64,000 bases of DNA from Hirschia litorea. GTDB lineage: Bacteria; Pseudomonadota; Alphaproteobacteria; Caulobacterales; Hyphomonadaceae. A model generated the notes under the pieces. It did no database searches and was not told the DNA's origin. It saw nothing but the letters and a program-made list of their open reading frames with translations. A program made the translations under genes and the position numbers. Below are positions 18,897 through 27,815 of this stretch, piece after piece; the first letter of the stretch is position 1, and every line of letters starts with the position of its first letter. Location of the stretch: positions 186,001 to 250,000 of the forward strand of contig NZ_JBHTBR010000004.1 in the NCBI RefSeq assembly GCF_042665075.1, given 5' to 3'.

Positions 18897-19287
18897 CAAC
18901 ACTCCAAAATATATCGTCGTTACAGGCCAGCCGGTTGCCCCGGCGGTCTCGCTACACCATGTAGCTTCAGCATTCATTCTCCAATGGAGAAGCGGGCGGT
19001 ATCCCGCTCTATCGCCCGTGAGTCAAGGCTTAGCGCTAGAATTGAAGGCCAATAAAGCATTTTAATGCGAAAGCCAACTTCTTTGCATCACAACAAAATT
19101 AGTAAGTTTTGCCCAATTTCACGTCGATATTCGCAAAATTATCTTCTCTCAAGATACACACATACACCTCAAGCAACAACTATTGAAGTACACAGCCACG
19201 TTTCCATCACGTATATTCATGTTTTAAGTTGCATTTCGCAGCAACAAATGCTCAACAAAACCCTCAACACAACTCTAGGGGGACTTC
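18897..19287. other. Intergenic region: rpsA leader and promoters for rpsA and the lipoprotein gene
   Basis: 391 bases between divergent genes. The rpsA-proximal part is G+C-rich and contains two overlapping, mutually exclusive inverted repeats (18991-19019). The part next to the lipoprotein gene is A+T-rich. No tRNA or convincing small ORF was found. Confidence 0.6.
18991..19019 (-). promoter_or_regulatory. Alternative hairpins in the rpsA leader
   Basis: AGCGGG (18991-18996) can pair with CCCGCT (19003-19008), or CGGGCG (18993-18998) can pair with CGCCCG (19013-19018); both cannot form at once. They lie about 95-120 bases upstream of the rpsA start on its transcript strand, so they could act as a translational or transcriptional switch, for instance in S1 autoregulation (inference). 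Confidence 0.4.
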
Positions 19288-19923
19288 ATGAAGTTGAACA
19301 TTATCGTAGCAGCTTTTGCACTGTTACTTGGAGGCTGCGTTACAGGAACGCGCTCCGTCGATCTTGCTATGGACAGCTACACCAATGACAAGACGGCAAG
19401 TGGAGAAATCTATATTGCCAGCATTTCAGATGAACGCACTTTCGAGCAAAAACCAAAAGAACCCTCAACGCCTTCAGTAAAGGGAACACTTGAGGACATG
19501 TCGAAAGATGACTTGTCGAAACTCATTGGTCGACAACGCAATTCTTACGGCAAAGGTATGGGAATGGTCGCACTCCCCGAGGGCGGCACAATTCAAAACG
19601 AAATGCGCAAACTATTGGTAGAAGGACTCGAAAGCCGTGGCTACACCGTCACTGATAACCCTTCTGCGCCAATACAGCTAGCAGTCAATATATCCGACTT
19701 CTGGGCATGGTTTACGCCCGGTGCTTTCGTCGTCAAATTTGAAGCTATAGTTGGAAGTGAACTGAACTTCTCCGGCAGCGTAGATCAAACCATCTCCCCC
19801 TCTGCAAGAAGCATGAACAAGGCGCAAATTGCAAGTGATGCAAATTGGAGATTGGCTTACAAACGAGCCTTCGGGATCTTCCTTGAAGACTTAGATAAGC
19901 AATTGGACGAAGCTGGCCTGTAA
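19288..19923 (+). CDS. Predicted outer-membrane lipoprotein of unknown function
   Basis: 211 residues with a short signal peptide and lipobox LLGGC (C17). After processing it reads as a soluble mixed alpha/beta protein with the notable segment NISDFWAWFTPGAFVVKFEA and a C-terminal YKRAFGIFLEDLDKQ. It loosely resembles YajG-type small lipoproteins, but this is not firm. A strong GGGGGA lies ahead of the ATG, and a strong terminator follows. It is a stand-alone unit divergent from rpsA and convergent with cmk. Confidence 0.75.
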   Translation: MKLNIIVAAFALLLGGCVTGTRSVDLAMDSYTNDKTASGEIYIASISDERTFEQKPKEPSTPSVKGTLEDMSKDDLSKLIGRQRNSYGKGMGMVALPEGGTIQNEMRKLLVEGLESRGYTVTDNPSAPIQLAVNISDFWAWFTPGAFVVKFEAIVGSELNFSGSVDQTISPSARSMNKAQIASDANWRLAYKRAFGIFLEDLDKQLDEAGL

Positions 19924-19944
19924 ACACTCATATCTAAACAGATG

Positions 19945-19984
19945 AAGGGCAGTTGAAACGTTCCGATTTCAACTGCCCTTTTTT
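19945..19984 (+). terminator. Strong intrinsic terminator after the lipoprotein gene
   Basis: A perfect 14-bp stem (AAGGGCAGTTGAAA with TTTCAACTGCCCTT) with an 8-base loop is followed by TTTT. The A-rich opposite side may also help end cmk transcription from the other strand. Confidence 0.93.
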
Positions 19985-20029
19985 ATTGCTTATCCCGCAT
20001 ACTCAAACTCGACAAACACAAAGCAAATT

Positions 20030-20650
20030 CTACAGCTTCTGCGCAATATGCTTTAACGCGGCCTGCATAACCAGATCAGGCGTCATGTGCGTTGTGTCTA
20101 TATGCAGCGCATCCTCCGCTGCTTTCATGGGGGCCACTTCCCGCGTTTTATCTCTGATATCGCGCTCTTTCAGCTCAATCGTCATCTGTTCAATTGAAAT
20201 TGGCTTACCAGCCTTTTCCAATTCAAGACATCTGCGACGCGCTCTTTCTTCAACAGTCGCATCTACCCAAAATTTAACATTCGCTTCAGGACAAACAACC
20301 GTGCCGATATCCCGACCATCAAGCACAGCCCCGCCTTTTTGGTTCGCAAAGTCACGTTGCAAATTGAACAATGCCGTGCGTACAGTCGGCAATGCCGCGA
20401 CTTTTGAAGCAGCCTGTCCTGCCTGCGCTGTCCGAAGGTCTGCATCAGCATAAGCGCTTAGATCCAATTTTGCTGCAATCTCAGCACACGCAGTTTCATC
20501 ATCCAATGCAACGCCAGCCAAACTTGCCGCTAGGCCAGTCGCACGATAAAGCGCGCCCGTATCCATATGCGGCAAATCGAAATGCGCCGCGAGACGTTTC
20601 GCTAATGTGCCTTTACCAGACGCAAGCGTCCCATCAATCGCAATTATCAT
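20030..20650 (-). CDS. cmk: Cytidylate kinase
   Basis: Phosphorylates CMP/dCMP with ATP. The 206-residue P-loop kinase has IAIDGTLASGKGTLAKRLA at the N terminus, MDTGALYRA for nucleotide monophosphate binding, and the LDGRDIGTVVCPEANVKFWVDA segment of the family. It starts 5 bases after the aroA stop and is thus co-transcribed with it, the usual aroA-cmk order. Confidence 0.95.
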   Translation of the reverse strand: MIIAIDGTLASGKGTLAKRLAAHFDLPHMDTGALYRATGLAASLAGVALDDETACAEIAAKLDLSAYADADLRTAQAGQAASKVAALPTVRTALFNLQRDFANQKGGAVLDGRDIGTVVCPEANVKFWVDATVEERARRRCLELEKAGKPISIEQMTIELKERDIRDKTREVAPMKAAEDALHIDTTHMTPDLVMQAALKHIAQKL

Positions 20651-20655
20651 TTGCT

Positions 20656-21972
20656 TTAACCCTGCTCAATATCCGCGCCCAACGCCTGCATGTGCGCAAA
20701 AAAGTCAGGATAGCTTGTCGCAACTGCAGAAATATCATCCACACTCACAGGTGCCTTCGCCGCACATCCCATCACTAAAGCAGACATTGCTATACGGTGG
20801 TCGTGACAAGCATTCACAACGCCGCCCCCCGGTACACCGCCGCGTCCACACCCTTTAACAAGGAAACCATCAGGACGTTCTTCAGCATGCACACCATTAG
20901 CTTTGAGCATGTTTACAGTCGCTGTAATCCGGTCAGATTCTTTTACACGCAACTCTTCCGCACCTGTCACTAATGTATCGCCATCTGCAAAAGCTGCCAG
21001 CACACCAAATAAGGGAAATTCATCAATCATCGCTGGCACGATCGCCATATCCGGTGATTTTGCGCTCAAGCTGGAAGGGTTAGATGTGATTCTTGTAATC
21101 ACTTCCCCACCGGACTCGCCCGTCTTAGTCACTTCTAGGTCAGCACCCATCGCCTTAGCAGCATGAACGAGTCCATCACGTGTTGGATTTTCCATCACAT
21201 TCAGAACTGACACACTCCCCTCCTGCACAAGCAGACCAGCAGCCCATAGGAATGTCGCAGAAGAAGGATCGCCCGGAATATCGACATTCGTCGCTACAAG
21301 CTTCTGCCCGCCTTCAAGTGAAACACGCGTACCGCCATCTTTCTCTTCTACGTCCACTGTCACGCCAAAAGCACGTAACATACGCTCAGTGTGATCACGG
21401 GTTTTGCGTGGCTCATTCACGATTGTCGTACCAGTCGCGCCAAGTCCTGCCAGCATGACACAGGATTTCACCTGTGCAGAAGCGTGTGGAGGTGTGTATT
21501 CAATAGCTGTTAAAGGCGCACCTTCTAGCGTCAAAGGTAATTTACCACCATTTGATTCGTTTTTAGCCCCCATTTCAGATAATGGGTCCAATACGCGACC
21601 CATTGGACGTGACCGCAAACTCACATCACCATCAAAAGTTGCTTTTAATTTTTGCCCCGCAACAAGTCCCATCATAAGGCGTGCGCCTGTTCCAGAATTT
21701 CCCATATCCAGAACACCTTCTGGATTTTTCAATCCTGCTGCGCCCACACCCGTAACTTTCCAGCGGCGCAGGGATAAACGCTCTACATGCGCCCCACAAG
21801 CCGCCATAGCTTTGGCAGTATCCTTAACATCTTCTCCTTCAAGAAGCCCCTCAATCACACTTGTACCTTCCGCCAATCCAGCGAACATAAGCGCTCTGTG
21901 TGAACAAGATTTGTCCCCAGGAGCACGCAAAGCGCCATCAAGGCGGGCAATTGGTTTAGAAGTAGCGCGCAT
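20656..21972 (-). CDS. aroA: 3-phosphoshikimate 1-carboxyvinyltransferase (EPSP synthase)
   Basis: Sixth step of the shikimate pathway, adding PEP to shikimate 3-phosphate. The 438-residue protein shows PGDKSCSHRA (K21, R26), SAQVKSCVMLAGL, RPMGR and EELRVKESDRI motifs. The sequence follows the class II (Agrobacterium CP4-like) branch (LLEGEDVKDTAKAM, DPSSATFLWAAGLLV). The site that is Ala100 in CP4 (NAATG) reads NSGTG here, so a glycine sits at the residue tied to glyphosate tolerance. First gene of a leftward aroA-cmk pair. Confidence 0.95.
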   Translation of the reverse strand: MRATSKPIARLDGALRAPGDKSCSHRALMFAGLAEGTSVIEGLLEGEDVKDTAKAMAACGAHVERLSLRRWKVTGVGAAGLKNPEGVLDMGNSGTGARLMMGLVAGQKLKATFDGDVSLRSRPMGRVLDPLSEMGAKNESNGGKLPLTLEGAPLTAIEYTPPHASAQVKSCVMLAGLGATGTTIVNEPRKTRDHTERMLRAFGVTVDVEEKDGGTRVSLEGGQKLVATNVDIPGDPSSATFLWAAGLLVQEGSVSVLNVMENPTRDGLVHAAKAMGADLEVTKTGESGGEVITRITSNPSSLSAKSPDMAIVPAMIDEFPLFGVLAAFADGDTLVTGAEELRVKESDRITATVNMLKANGVHAEERPDGFLVKGCGRGGVPGGGVVNACHDHRIAMSALVMGCAAKAPVSVDDISAVATSYPDFFAHMQALGADIEQG

Positions 21973-22110
21973 AAAAGAATGCTCCTGTTGGTATTGTATT
22001 AATCACTGTCATATCAGAAAAGAATCTACTTAGATTGTCATCTAGCGCTTTACACCAGCGCATTAACATGGCAACCGCCCGCAAACAAAGATTTTTAGAG
22101 GGTTTCCAAC

Positions 22111-22617
22111 GTGTCAAAAGCAGATCTCGGTGAAAAGCAAACCTGTCCGGAATGCGAAGCCAAATTTTATGACCTAAAAAAAAGTCCAGCCATTTGTCCA
22201 AAGTGCGGTCATACCTATGACCCGATTATAGCCGCTACTACTAGCAAACGCCGTAAGGGGAAAGAGGCAGAGGACGCAGATGATTCAGATGACGATCTAG
22301 ATGACGACCTAGACGACAACAAGAAGAAAAAAGCGCGCTCACCGGATGATGATGACGACGATGATGATGATGATGACACATCAGACGTGCCAGAAATCGA
22401 CGCTGAAGCTGACGACATCAACCTCACGGATGATGAAGAAGATGACACACCAGGCGGTAAGCCGCGCAAAGCTGAACCAACAGTCGAAGACGAAATCGAC
22501 GATGATGATGAAGCTGGTATGTCTATCGTAGATGATGACGATGATGATATTCCAGATCTAGATGATGATGTTGATCTAGACCTTGATGACGATGTTGACG
22601 ATTCAAAACTCAACTAG
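22111..22617 (+). CDS. FYDL-type zinc-ribbon protein with acidic tail (TIGR02300-like)
   Basis: A conserved alphaproteobacterial protein family of unknown function. The N terminus carries a zinc ribbon: CPEC (C12, C15) and CPKC (C29, C32) flanking the invariant FYDLKKSPAI. The remaining 125 or so residues are extremely acidic, with Asp runs encoded by GAT/GAC repeats. Translation starts at GTG with AGAGGG about 8 bases upstream. It is divergent from aroA and is followed by a terminator and tRNA-Ala, the neighbourhood seen in relatives. Confidence 0.88.
   Translation: MSKADLGEKQTCPECEAKFYDLKKSPAICPKCGHTYDPIIAATTSKRRKGKEAEDADDSDDDLDDDLDDNKKKKARSPDDDDDDDDDDDTSDVPEIDAEADDINLTDDEEDDTPGGKPRKAEPTVEDEIDDDDEAGMSIVDDDDDDIPDLDDDVDLDLDDDVDDSKLN
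22346..22378 (+). repeat. GAT/GAC trinucleotide tract
   Basis: Eleven consecutive aspartate codons, GAT or GAC, inside the acidic tail of the zinc-ribbon protein. Such tracts can change length by slippage. Confidence 0.8.
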
Positions 22618-22642
22618 AATATTCATTAAATAAATTCACATT

Positions 22643-22679
22643 GAAGCCCGTATCTTTTAATAAGATGCGGGCTTCTTTG
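22643..22679 (+). terminator. Intrinsic terminator before tRNA-Ala
   Basis: GAAGCCCGTATCTT pairs with AAGATGCGGGCTTC (one T-G pair) across a 5-base loop, followed by TTTG. It ends the zinc-ribbon gene. Confidence 0.85.
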
Positions 22680-22807
22680 TAAGTGATATTTCAAATGAAA
22701 GTCATTCTTGATCCCCTTCGGGATAAAAAACACTTGATCCAGCCTGAAACGCAGTATAACAAACGCGCTTCCTACTACGAAAGTTTACTATGCTTTGCGT
22801 AGAATAT

Positions 22808-22887
<80 letters not shown>

Positions 22888-22981
22888 CTTACTATCACCA
22901 GATAAATTCCCTATCTCTTGAAAAGCAAAGAGATGTTGTCAGCTTAGGAACTTTCATTCTGACATTCAGCCCCCTTAGCAA

Positions 22982-23704
22982 TCACACAAAGCTATGCCCG
23001 ATTAGCCCAACCGCAAATCCAAGCACAGCTCCGTAAGCTGGATAGTGACTATTCTCCAGTTTTAACTCTGGTGCGATATCTTGAAAAACCAAATAGAGAA
23101 TACCGCCAGAGCAGAACAACATCACCACGCCCAATAGGCTACTGCTGTCCTCTATCACACGCACACCTACCCATGCGGAGACGATCCCCAGAGCTATAAC
23201 AGCCGCAAAGGTAAGGTATATGTGCTTGGCCAATACACCCGATTTATTCCCCTTCAATTCGCGGTAAGCATTGAACCCTTCAGGCACATTCTGCACCATC
23301 ATAATCACAGAAATGAAAACAGCCTTGCTATAGTTTTCAGTAATAATCGCACCCAAAACAATGGTTTCGGGGATATAATCCAACAACAATGCAATAAGCT
23401 GCGCGATAGGTGTCCCTTTGCGTGCCAGATAGAGATCAAGCTGCATAAAAGCAAAAGCACCCAGCAAGAAACTCAACACCGCCGCCCAAGCCGGCAACAA
23501 CTCCATCCCGTCCGGCACCAACACCAACGCAACCGCCGCTACCAACGCACCTCCGCCCACAGCTAGGATTCCATGTCGAAGCTCGCTATTTATCCAGTCT
23601 CTCTTTATAAAACTGACTTGTCCCAATGCGCCGCCAAGCATGCTCGCAGCACCTGCCATCACAGCCATAAAAATGGCATCGAACAAAACATTGGGGAAAA
23701 TCAT
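22982..23704 (-). CDS. ZIP family divalent metal transporter
   Basis: Inner-membrane importer, probably of zinc or related divalent metals. The 240-residue protein has about eight hydrophobic segments and the paired ZIP metal-site motifs: MVQNVPEGFNAY (HNxPEG-like, with Gln for His) and LLDYIPETIVLGAI. It is convergent with tRNA-Ala. No Zur-type site was recognised in the region upstream shared with metX. Metal specificity is not resolvable from sequence. Confidence 0.9.
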   Translation of the reverse strand: MIFPNVLFDAIFMAVMAGAASMLGGALGQVSFIKRDWINSELRHGILAVGGGALVAAVALVLVPDGMELLPAWAAVLSFLLGAFAFMQLDLYLARKGTPIAQLIALLLDYIPETIVLGAIITENYSKAVFISVIMMVQNVPEGFNAYRELKGNKSGVLAKHIYLTFAAVIALGIVSAWVGVRVIEDSSSLLGVVMLFCSGGILYLVFQDIAPELKLENSHYPAYGAVLGFAVGLIGHSFV

Positions 23705-23881
23705 TTAGACCTCCAGTATCGCAAATTCAGCAACAACTTCACACGAGTATAGGCATTGCACATCAAAGATCAGGGGTAGATCGAACAGAAAATATAGGTT
23801 TTATAGCTAAACGACTCTTTTTTTAGCCCAGCCCCATCCCTTCCTCTCGCTTTTATCAAAAATCCCACTACTTGAGTGCCT

Positions 23882-25051
23882 ATGCAACAGTTAAAAAATA
23901 TAGACGGAGCCTCTACGCTTCGCCGACGCAGGATTACTCACCCCGATAAGCCACTACAACTTGATAGTGGTGAAACACTTGCGCCCGTGGACATAGCCTT
24001 TGAAACATGGGGCACGCTATCGCCCAATAAAGATAATGTAATTGTTGTATGTCACGCACTAACGGGCGATCAGTTCCCTGCTGGCTCCAATCCAATTACA
24101 GAACGTCCCGCATGGTGGCCCCGAATGATTGGCCCCGGCCTACCCGTCGATACAAATCGGTTTTACGTTATAGCAACGAACGTGCTGGGGGGATGCATGG
24201 GCTCCACAGGCCCCGCCTCCCTTGCTCCCGATGGAGAACCATATGGATTGCGCTTCCCAACCATTACCATAGCAGACATGGTGCGCGCCCAAATCGCATT
24301 GCTAGATAATCTTGGCATCGACAAGATATTCTGCGTCATGGGTGGCTCTATGGGTGGCATGCAAGTACTCGAATGGGCCCGTCAAGCTGGAGATCGCGTA
24401 CAAACAGCTATTCCAATCGCCACATCCGCGCGTCAGTCAGCGCAGAATATCGGCTTTTACGAAGTTGGACGCCAAGCAATTATGGCGGACCCTAATTGGT
24501 GTGACGGTGCCTACCTTGCCAAAGGAACCCGCCCAGATCGAGGTCTTGGCGTGGCTCGCATGGCTGCACACATCACCTATGTGTCTGAAGAAGCGTTGAA
24601 ACAGAAATTCGATCGTCGCTTACAAAACAGAGACAAATTCACTTTTGGATTTGACGCCGATTTCCAAATTGAGAGCTATCTACGCTATCAAGGTGCAACA
24701 TTTGTTGATCGCTTTGATGCAAATTCATACCTCTATATCACCCGCGCAATGGACTATTTTGATCTATTGGATACCGAAAACGCCCTCTCCAATATCAAAG
24801 CCCGTATATGTGTTTTCTCATTCTCTTCAGATTGGCATTACACCCCCGACGAATCCAAAGCTTTGGTGCGCGCCCTGAACGCTGCAGACATAGAAACATC
24901 TTATGTCTCACTGGAAACAACGAAGGGGCATGACGCTTTCTTGCTTGAAGAACCAGAATTTGAAGCGGCTTTAGCTGGGTTTATTTCCTCAGCAGCCGAT
25001 ACACACAATATTGCCAAACCTTCAAATTCTGAAAATGGTGGAGCCAATTAA
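23882..25051 (+). CDS. metX: Homoserine O-acetyltransferase (MetX)
   Basis: Acyl-CoA:homoserine acyltransferase of the alpha/beta-hydrolase type, which activates homoserine for methionine synthesis. Conserved features are TNVLGGCMGSTGP, the nucleophile elbow GGSMGGMQ (S156 from this ATG), and the late SSDWHYTPDES (Asp side) and TTKGHDAFLLE (His). The start may be the GTG at 23876 or this ATG; no Shine-Dalgarno helps. The last base of its TAA is the first base of the metW ATG, so the two are translationally coupled. Acetyl versus succinyl specificity is inferred only from family convention. Confidence 0.93.
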   Translation: MQQLKNIDGASTLRRRRITHPDKPLQLDSGETLAPVDIAFETWGTLSPNKDNVIVVCHALTGDQFPAGSNPITERPAWWPRMIGPGLPVDTNRFYVIATNVLGGCMGSTGPASLAPDGEPYGLRFPTITIADMVRAQIALLDNLGIDKIFCVMGGSMGGMQVLEWARQAGDRVQTAIPIATSARQSAQNIGFYEVGRQAIMADPNWCDGAYLAKGTRPDRGLGVARMAAHITYVSEEALKQKFDRRLQNRDKFTFGFDADFQIESYLRYQGATFVDRFDANSYLYITRAMDYFDLLDTENALSNIKARICVFSFSSDWHYTPDESKALVRALNAADIETSYVSLETTKGHDAFLLEEPEFEAALAGFISSAADTHNIAKPSNSENGGAN

Positions 25052-25662
25052 TGGGGATTAACACAGGGGCACCTCGATACCGGCGTGATGACCACCAAGC
25101 CATTGCCAAATACATTAATACAGGTGACCGCGTCTTGGATGTTGGTTGTGGCGATGGCCAATTGCTACAACTGCTCAGAGCAGAAAAATCTGCACGATGC
25201 CAAGGCCTTGAGTACTCTCAATCTGGGGTAAACCTTTGTGTTTCAAAGGGGTTATCAGTTGTTCAAGGTGATGCGAATGTCGATCTTGCTGTCTACCCTG
25301 ATAAAGCCTTTGATTGCGCAATTTTATCAAAAACAGTTCAGGAACTTGGGAATCCAGATTTAGTTATCAAAGAACTATCTCGGATCTCAAAACGGATTGT
25401 CATTTCATTCCGCAATTATGGATATTGGAGAACGCGCCTCACCCTGCTTACAACGGGGCGCATGCCCACCCCTGGCCGGGTTTCAAGTTGGTATGAAGAA
25501 GGCGCACGGCGTCCATGTACACTCTTGGACATGACTGATCTTACTCAATCACTGGGCCTCACCATAACGGATGCTTGCAGCCTGCCTAATAATGGTTCGG
25601 AATTGGGCAACCTGAAATGGCTAAACTTATTTGCCAAAGAAGCCATATTGGTGCTCGAATAA
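25051..25662 (+). CDS. metW: Methionine biosynthesis protein MetW
   Basis: SAM-methyltransferase-fold partner of MetX. The 203 residues include RVLDVGCGDGQLL (SAM motif I) and the MetW-specific stretch ISFRNYGYWRTRLTLLTTGRMP. MetW is reported to be needed for full activity of MetX in some proteobacteria. It overlaps metX by one base. Confidence 0.93.
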   Translation: MGINTGAPRYRRDDHQAIAKYINTGDRVLDVGCGDGQLLQLLRAEKSARCQGLEYSQSGVNLCVSKGLSVVQGDANVDLAVYPDKAFDCAILSKTVQELGNPDLVIKELSRISKRIVISFRNYGYWRTRLTLLTTGRMPTPGRVSSWYEEGARRPCTLLDMTDLTQSLGLTITDACSLPNNGSELGNLKWLNLFAKEAILVLE

Positions 25663-25693
25663 TATTACTTACTTACGTAAGCAACAGCCCCCA

Positions 25694-25724
25694 AAGCGCC
25701 AAGTGCAATCCGCATTTGGCGCTT
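25694..25724. terminator. Hairpin between convergent metW and glnB
   Basis: AAGCGCCAA and TTGGCGCTT form a perfect 9-bp stem with a 13-base loop. Neither strand has a good T tail, so it is a probable but weak bidirectional terminator. Confidence 0.6.
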
Positions 25725-25746
25725 CAGAGAGAGATATCAGTCTAGC

Positions 25747-26091
25747 TTAACCTACGAGTGCTGCCGCATCGCGCTCACCAGTACGGATACGCAGAACGCT
25801 ATCAAGGTCTGATACAAAAATCTTACCATCACCGATCTTGTTCGTGTTCGCAGCGCCAGAAATAGCTTCCACAACCTTCTCAACAAGATCAGTTGATGTA
25901 GCAATTTCGATTTTCACTTTTGGCAATAAGCGAACTTCATATTCCGCACCACGGTATACTTCTGTTTTACCATGCTGACGACCATATCCACGTACTTCAG
26001 AAACAGTCACACCAGATGCACCCACCTCTGTGACCGCATCAAGAACGGCATCCAAACGACTTGGTTTAAAAACTGCAGTAATGAGTTTCAT
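25747..26091 (-). CDS. glnB: Nitrogen regulatory protein P-II
   Basis: Trimeric signal-transduction protein that senses 2-oxoglutarate, ATP/ADP and, through uridylylation, glutamine. The 114 residues include the uridylylated Y51 in the T-loop (VYRGAEYEVRLLPK) and the C-terminal signature GDGKIFVSDLDSVLRIRTGERD. Neither glnA nor amtB is adjacent, so GlnB versus GlnK cannot be decided from context. A purine-rich AAGAAGGAGAG leader precedes the ATG on the minus strand. Confidence 0.93.
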   Translation of the reverse strand: MKLITAVFKPSRLDAVLDAVTEVGASGVTVSEVRGYGRQHGKTEVYRGAEYEVRLLPKVKIEIATSTDLVEKVVEAISGAANTNKIGDGKIFVSDLDSVLRIRTGERDAAALVG

Positions 26092-26162
26092 AGCGTCTCT
26101 CCTTCTTAAAAAAATAGAACTTTGGAGTATTTGCTCTCCTCAGTCCGTCTAAATTACTCAAC

Positions 26163-26942
26163 TCAAGCAACATGCGTCTCATTTTCCTCATCGGCGTTAC
26201 ATTTTGAACGTAACGCCTCTGATTGAACAACACTTACAGTTGAATGTTTCCTTACATGAGAATGCTGGGCATTTGGCTGTTTGGGATCGATATACAGCTG
26301 CTTGATAGCTTCAACCATCAACACGCCGCCAAAACCCGACCAAGCAATCTCGCCAGTCTTTTCCCACGCCTCCGCTGCAGACGTCACAAATTTCCAACTT
26401 AGCGGCGGTGCGTATAGTGCACGTGTCCACGCTGTAGGTTGAAACATTGCATTCTGCAGCAAACCATCTAACTGCTTCTTCGTGTACGGACGCCCATGTC
26501 CAAATGGCGTCGCTTCAGCTTGAGACCATAATCCAGATCGGTTTGCAGCTACCATTAAGATGCGTGCCTCAGGTGCTGCAACCCGCCATAATTCACGCAT
26601 TAACCGATCGGGATTGTCTGCGTCCTCCAACCCATGAATCACCAAAATGCGGTCAAACACAGCATCCGCAAAGGGTAAACGGTCCTCTTCCACGAGAGTT
26701 GTGGAGCTTTGCTCGGCAGATGGCCAACAGACCGCCCCTTGTGCAGCAGGGGCGGCACTGATAGCGCGGCGGGTGTCTTGAGAATATGTATTGAGGAAAT
26801 CTTGACCATAGCCAAAGCTAAGAACGTCAAGATCATCTGCGTGCGGCCATATAGCCTCAATGCGGCGCAGAATCATATTATGCGCTGCTTTTCCAAGCGG
26901 CGTTCCATAAAATGCCTTCAAACGCCCAACTTCAACGCGCAA
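26163..26942 (-). CDS. SAM-dependent methyltransferase (class I)
   Basis: A 259-residue Methyltransf_11-like protein. A degenerate motif I (LDVLSFGYGQDFL), an acidic EEDRLPFADAVFDRILVIHGLE segment and a late LMRELWRVAAPEARILMV strand match the fold. Translation starts at TTG with GGAGGG upstream; no ATG or GTG fits the conserved N terminus. It is divergent from gloB, an arrangement common in alphaproteobacteria. The C-terminal tail (last 45 residues) is polar and poorly conserved in type. Substrate unknown. Confidence 0.85.
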   Translation of the reverse strand: MRVEVGRLKAFYGTPLGKAAHNMILRRIEAIWPHADDLDVLSFGYGQDFLNTYSQDTRRAISAAPAAQGAVCWPSAEQSSTTLVEEDRLPFADAVFDRILVIHGLEDADNPDRLMRELWRVAAPEARILMVAANRSGLWSQAEATPFGHGRPYTKKQLDGLLQNAMFQPTAWTRALYAPPLSWKFVTSAAEAWEKTGEIAWSGFGGVLMVEAIKQLYIDPKQPNAQHSHVRKHSTVSVVQSEALRSKCNADEENETHVA

Positions 26943-27019
26943 ACGCTTTTCCCTCCAAGAATAATTGCATACTATCTAACCTTATCTCACTCTCATAACT
27001 GAATATAGGTACTCAAAAA

Positions 27020-27805
27020 ATGATAGATTCACCGTCAACTGCTCCAATTGTGTGCATGTTTGAGTGCTTAAGCGACAATTATGGGTACTTAATTCATCAC
27101 CCTGCCTCAAAACAGACGATTTGTATTGATTCTCCTGATGCAGACTTAATCCTCGCAAAAGCAAAGTCCCTCAACTGGAAAATTACTCAAATTTGGAACA
27201 CGCATTGGCATCCCGATCATGCGGGTGGAAACGCAAAAATTCAATCAGAAACTGGATGCGACATATGGGGCCCCCAAGAAGTAAAATCCCGCCTCACAGC
27301 TCCATTAGACACTGTTTTAAGTGGAGGTGAAACACTTAAACTAGGTGAACTGGATGTATTTGTTCTGGCTACGCCCGGGCATACTCTTCAACACATCAGC
27401 TACTATATTCCTGCAATTTCCTCGGCTTTCGTAGGCGATACATTATTCGCGCTCGGATGTGGACGCATGTTTGAGGGAAATCCAACAATGTTCTGGGATA
27501 GCTTACAAAAGCTTCGCGCCCTCCCCGACAATACCAAAATATATTGCGCGCACGAATACACACTCAGCAATCTTAAATTTGCTGAATCAGTTGAACCAAA
27601 TAACGAAGATTTAAAAGCATACGCGCGCACCGCACGCGCCTTACGTCAGCAAGATAAGCCAACAATTCCCACTCTTATGTCCGCAGAAAAAGCATGCAAT
27701 CCGTTTTTACGTTCAGACGACAGCCTCTTACAAACCCAACTTGGCACCAAATCGGATAGTGTAGAAACATTCGCTTTACTACGAAAAATGAAAGACGACT
27801 TTTAA
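27020..27805 (+). CDS. gloB: Hydroxyacylglutathione hydrolase (glyoxalase II)
   Basis: Metallo-beta-lactamase-fold thioesterase that hydrolyses S-lactoylglutathione after glyoxalase I. Metal ligands are visible in NTHWHPDHAGGN, ATPGHTLQHISYY, FVGDTLFALGCGRMFEG and CAHEYTLSNLKFA, and the C-terminal substrate-binding part ends in ACNPFLRSDD. The 261-residue length is standard. It is divergent from the methyltransferase gene. Confidence 0.95.
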   Translation: MIDSPSTAPIVCMFECLSDNYGYLIHHPASKQTICIDSPDADLILAKAKSLNWKITQIWNTHWHPDHAGGNAKIQSETGCDIWGPQEVKSRLTAPLDTVLSGGETLKLGELDVFVLATPGHTLQHISYYIPAISSAFVGDTLFALGCGRMFEGNPTMFWDSLQKLRALPDNTKIYCAHEYTLSNLKFAESVEPNNEDLKAYARTARALRQQDKPTIPTLMSAEKACNPFLRSDDSLLQTQLGTKSDSVETFALLRKMKDDF

Positions 27806-27815
27806 ATTCTTGCCT

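Noticed and set aside
18897..18977. Extended N terminus of ribosomal protein S1
   Set aside because: The added 27 residues are unlike S1, and the ATG at 18896 has a perfectly spaced GGAG.
22215..22613. Serine-rich open frame opposite the acidic zinc-ribbon gene
   Set aside because: It is the reverse reading of the GAT/GAC repeats and would be a low-complexity Ser run; a shadow of the real gene.
23705..23881. Possible SAM-II riboswitch before metX
   Set aside because: A TATAGCTAAAC word resembles the conserved GCUAAA of SAM-II, but the required first stem and pseudoknot partner could not be found.
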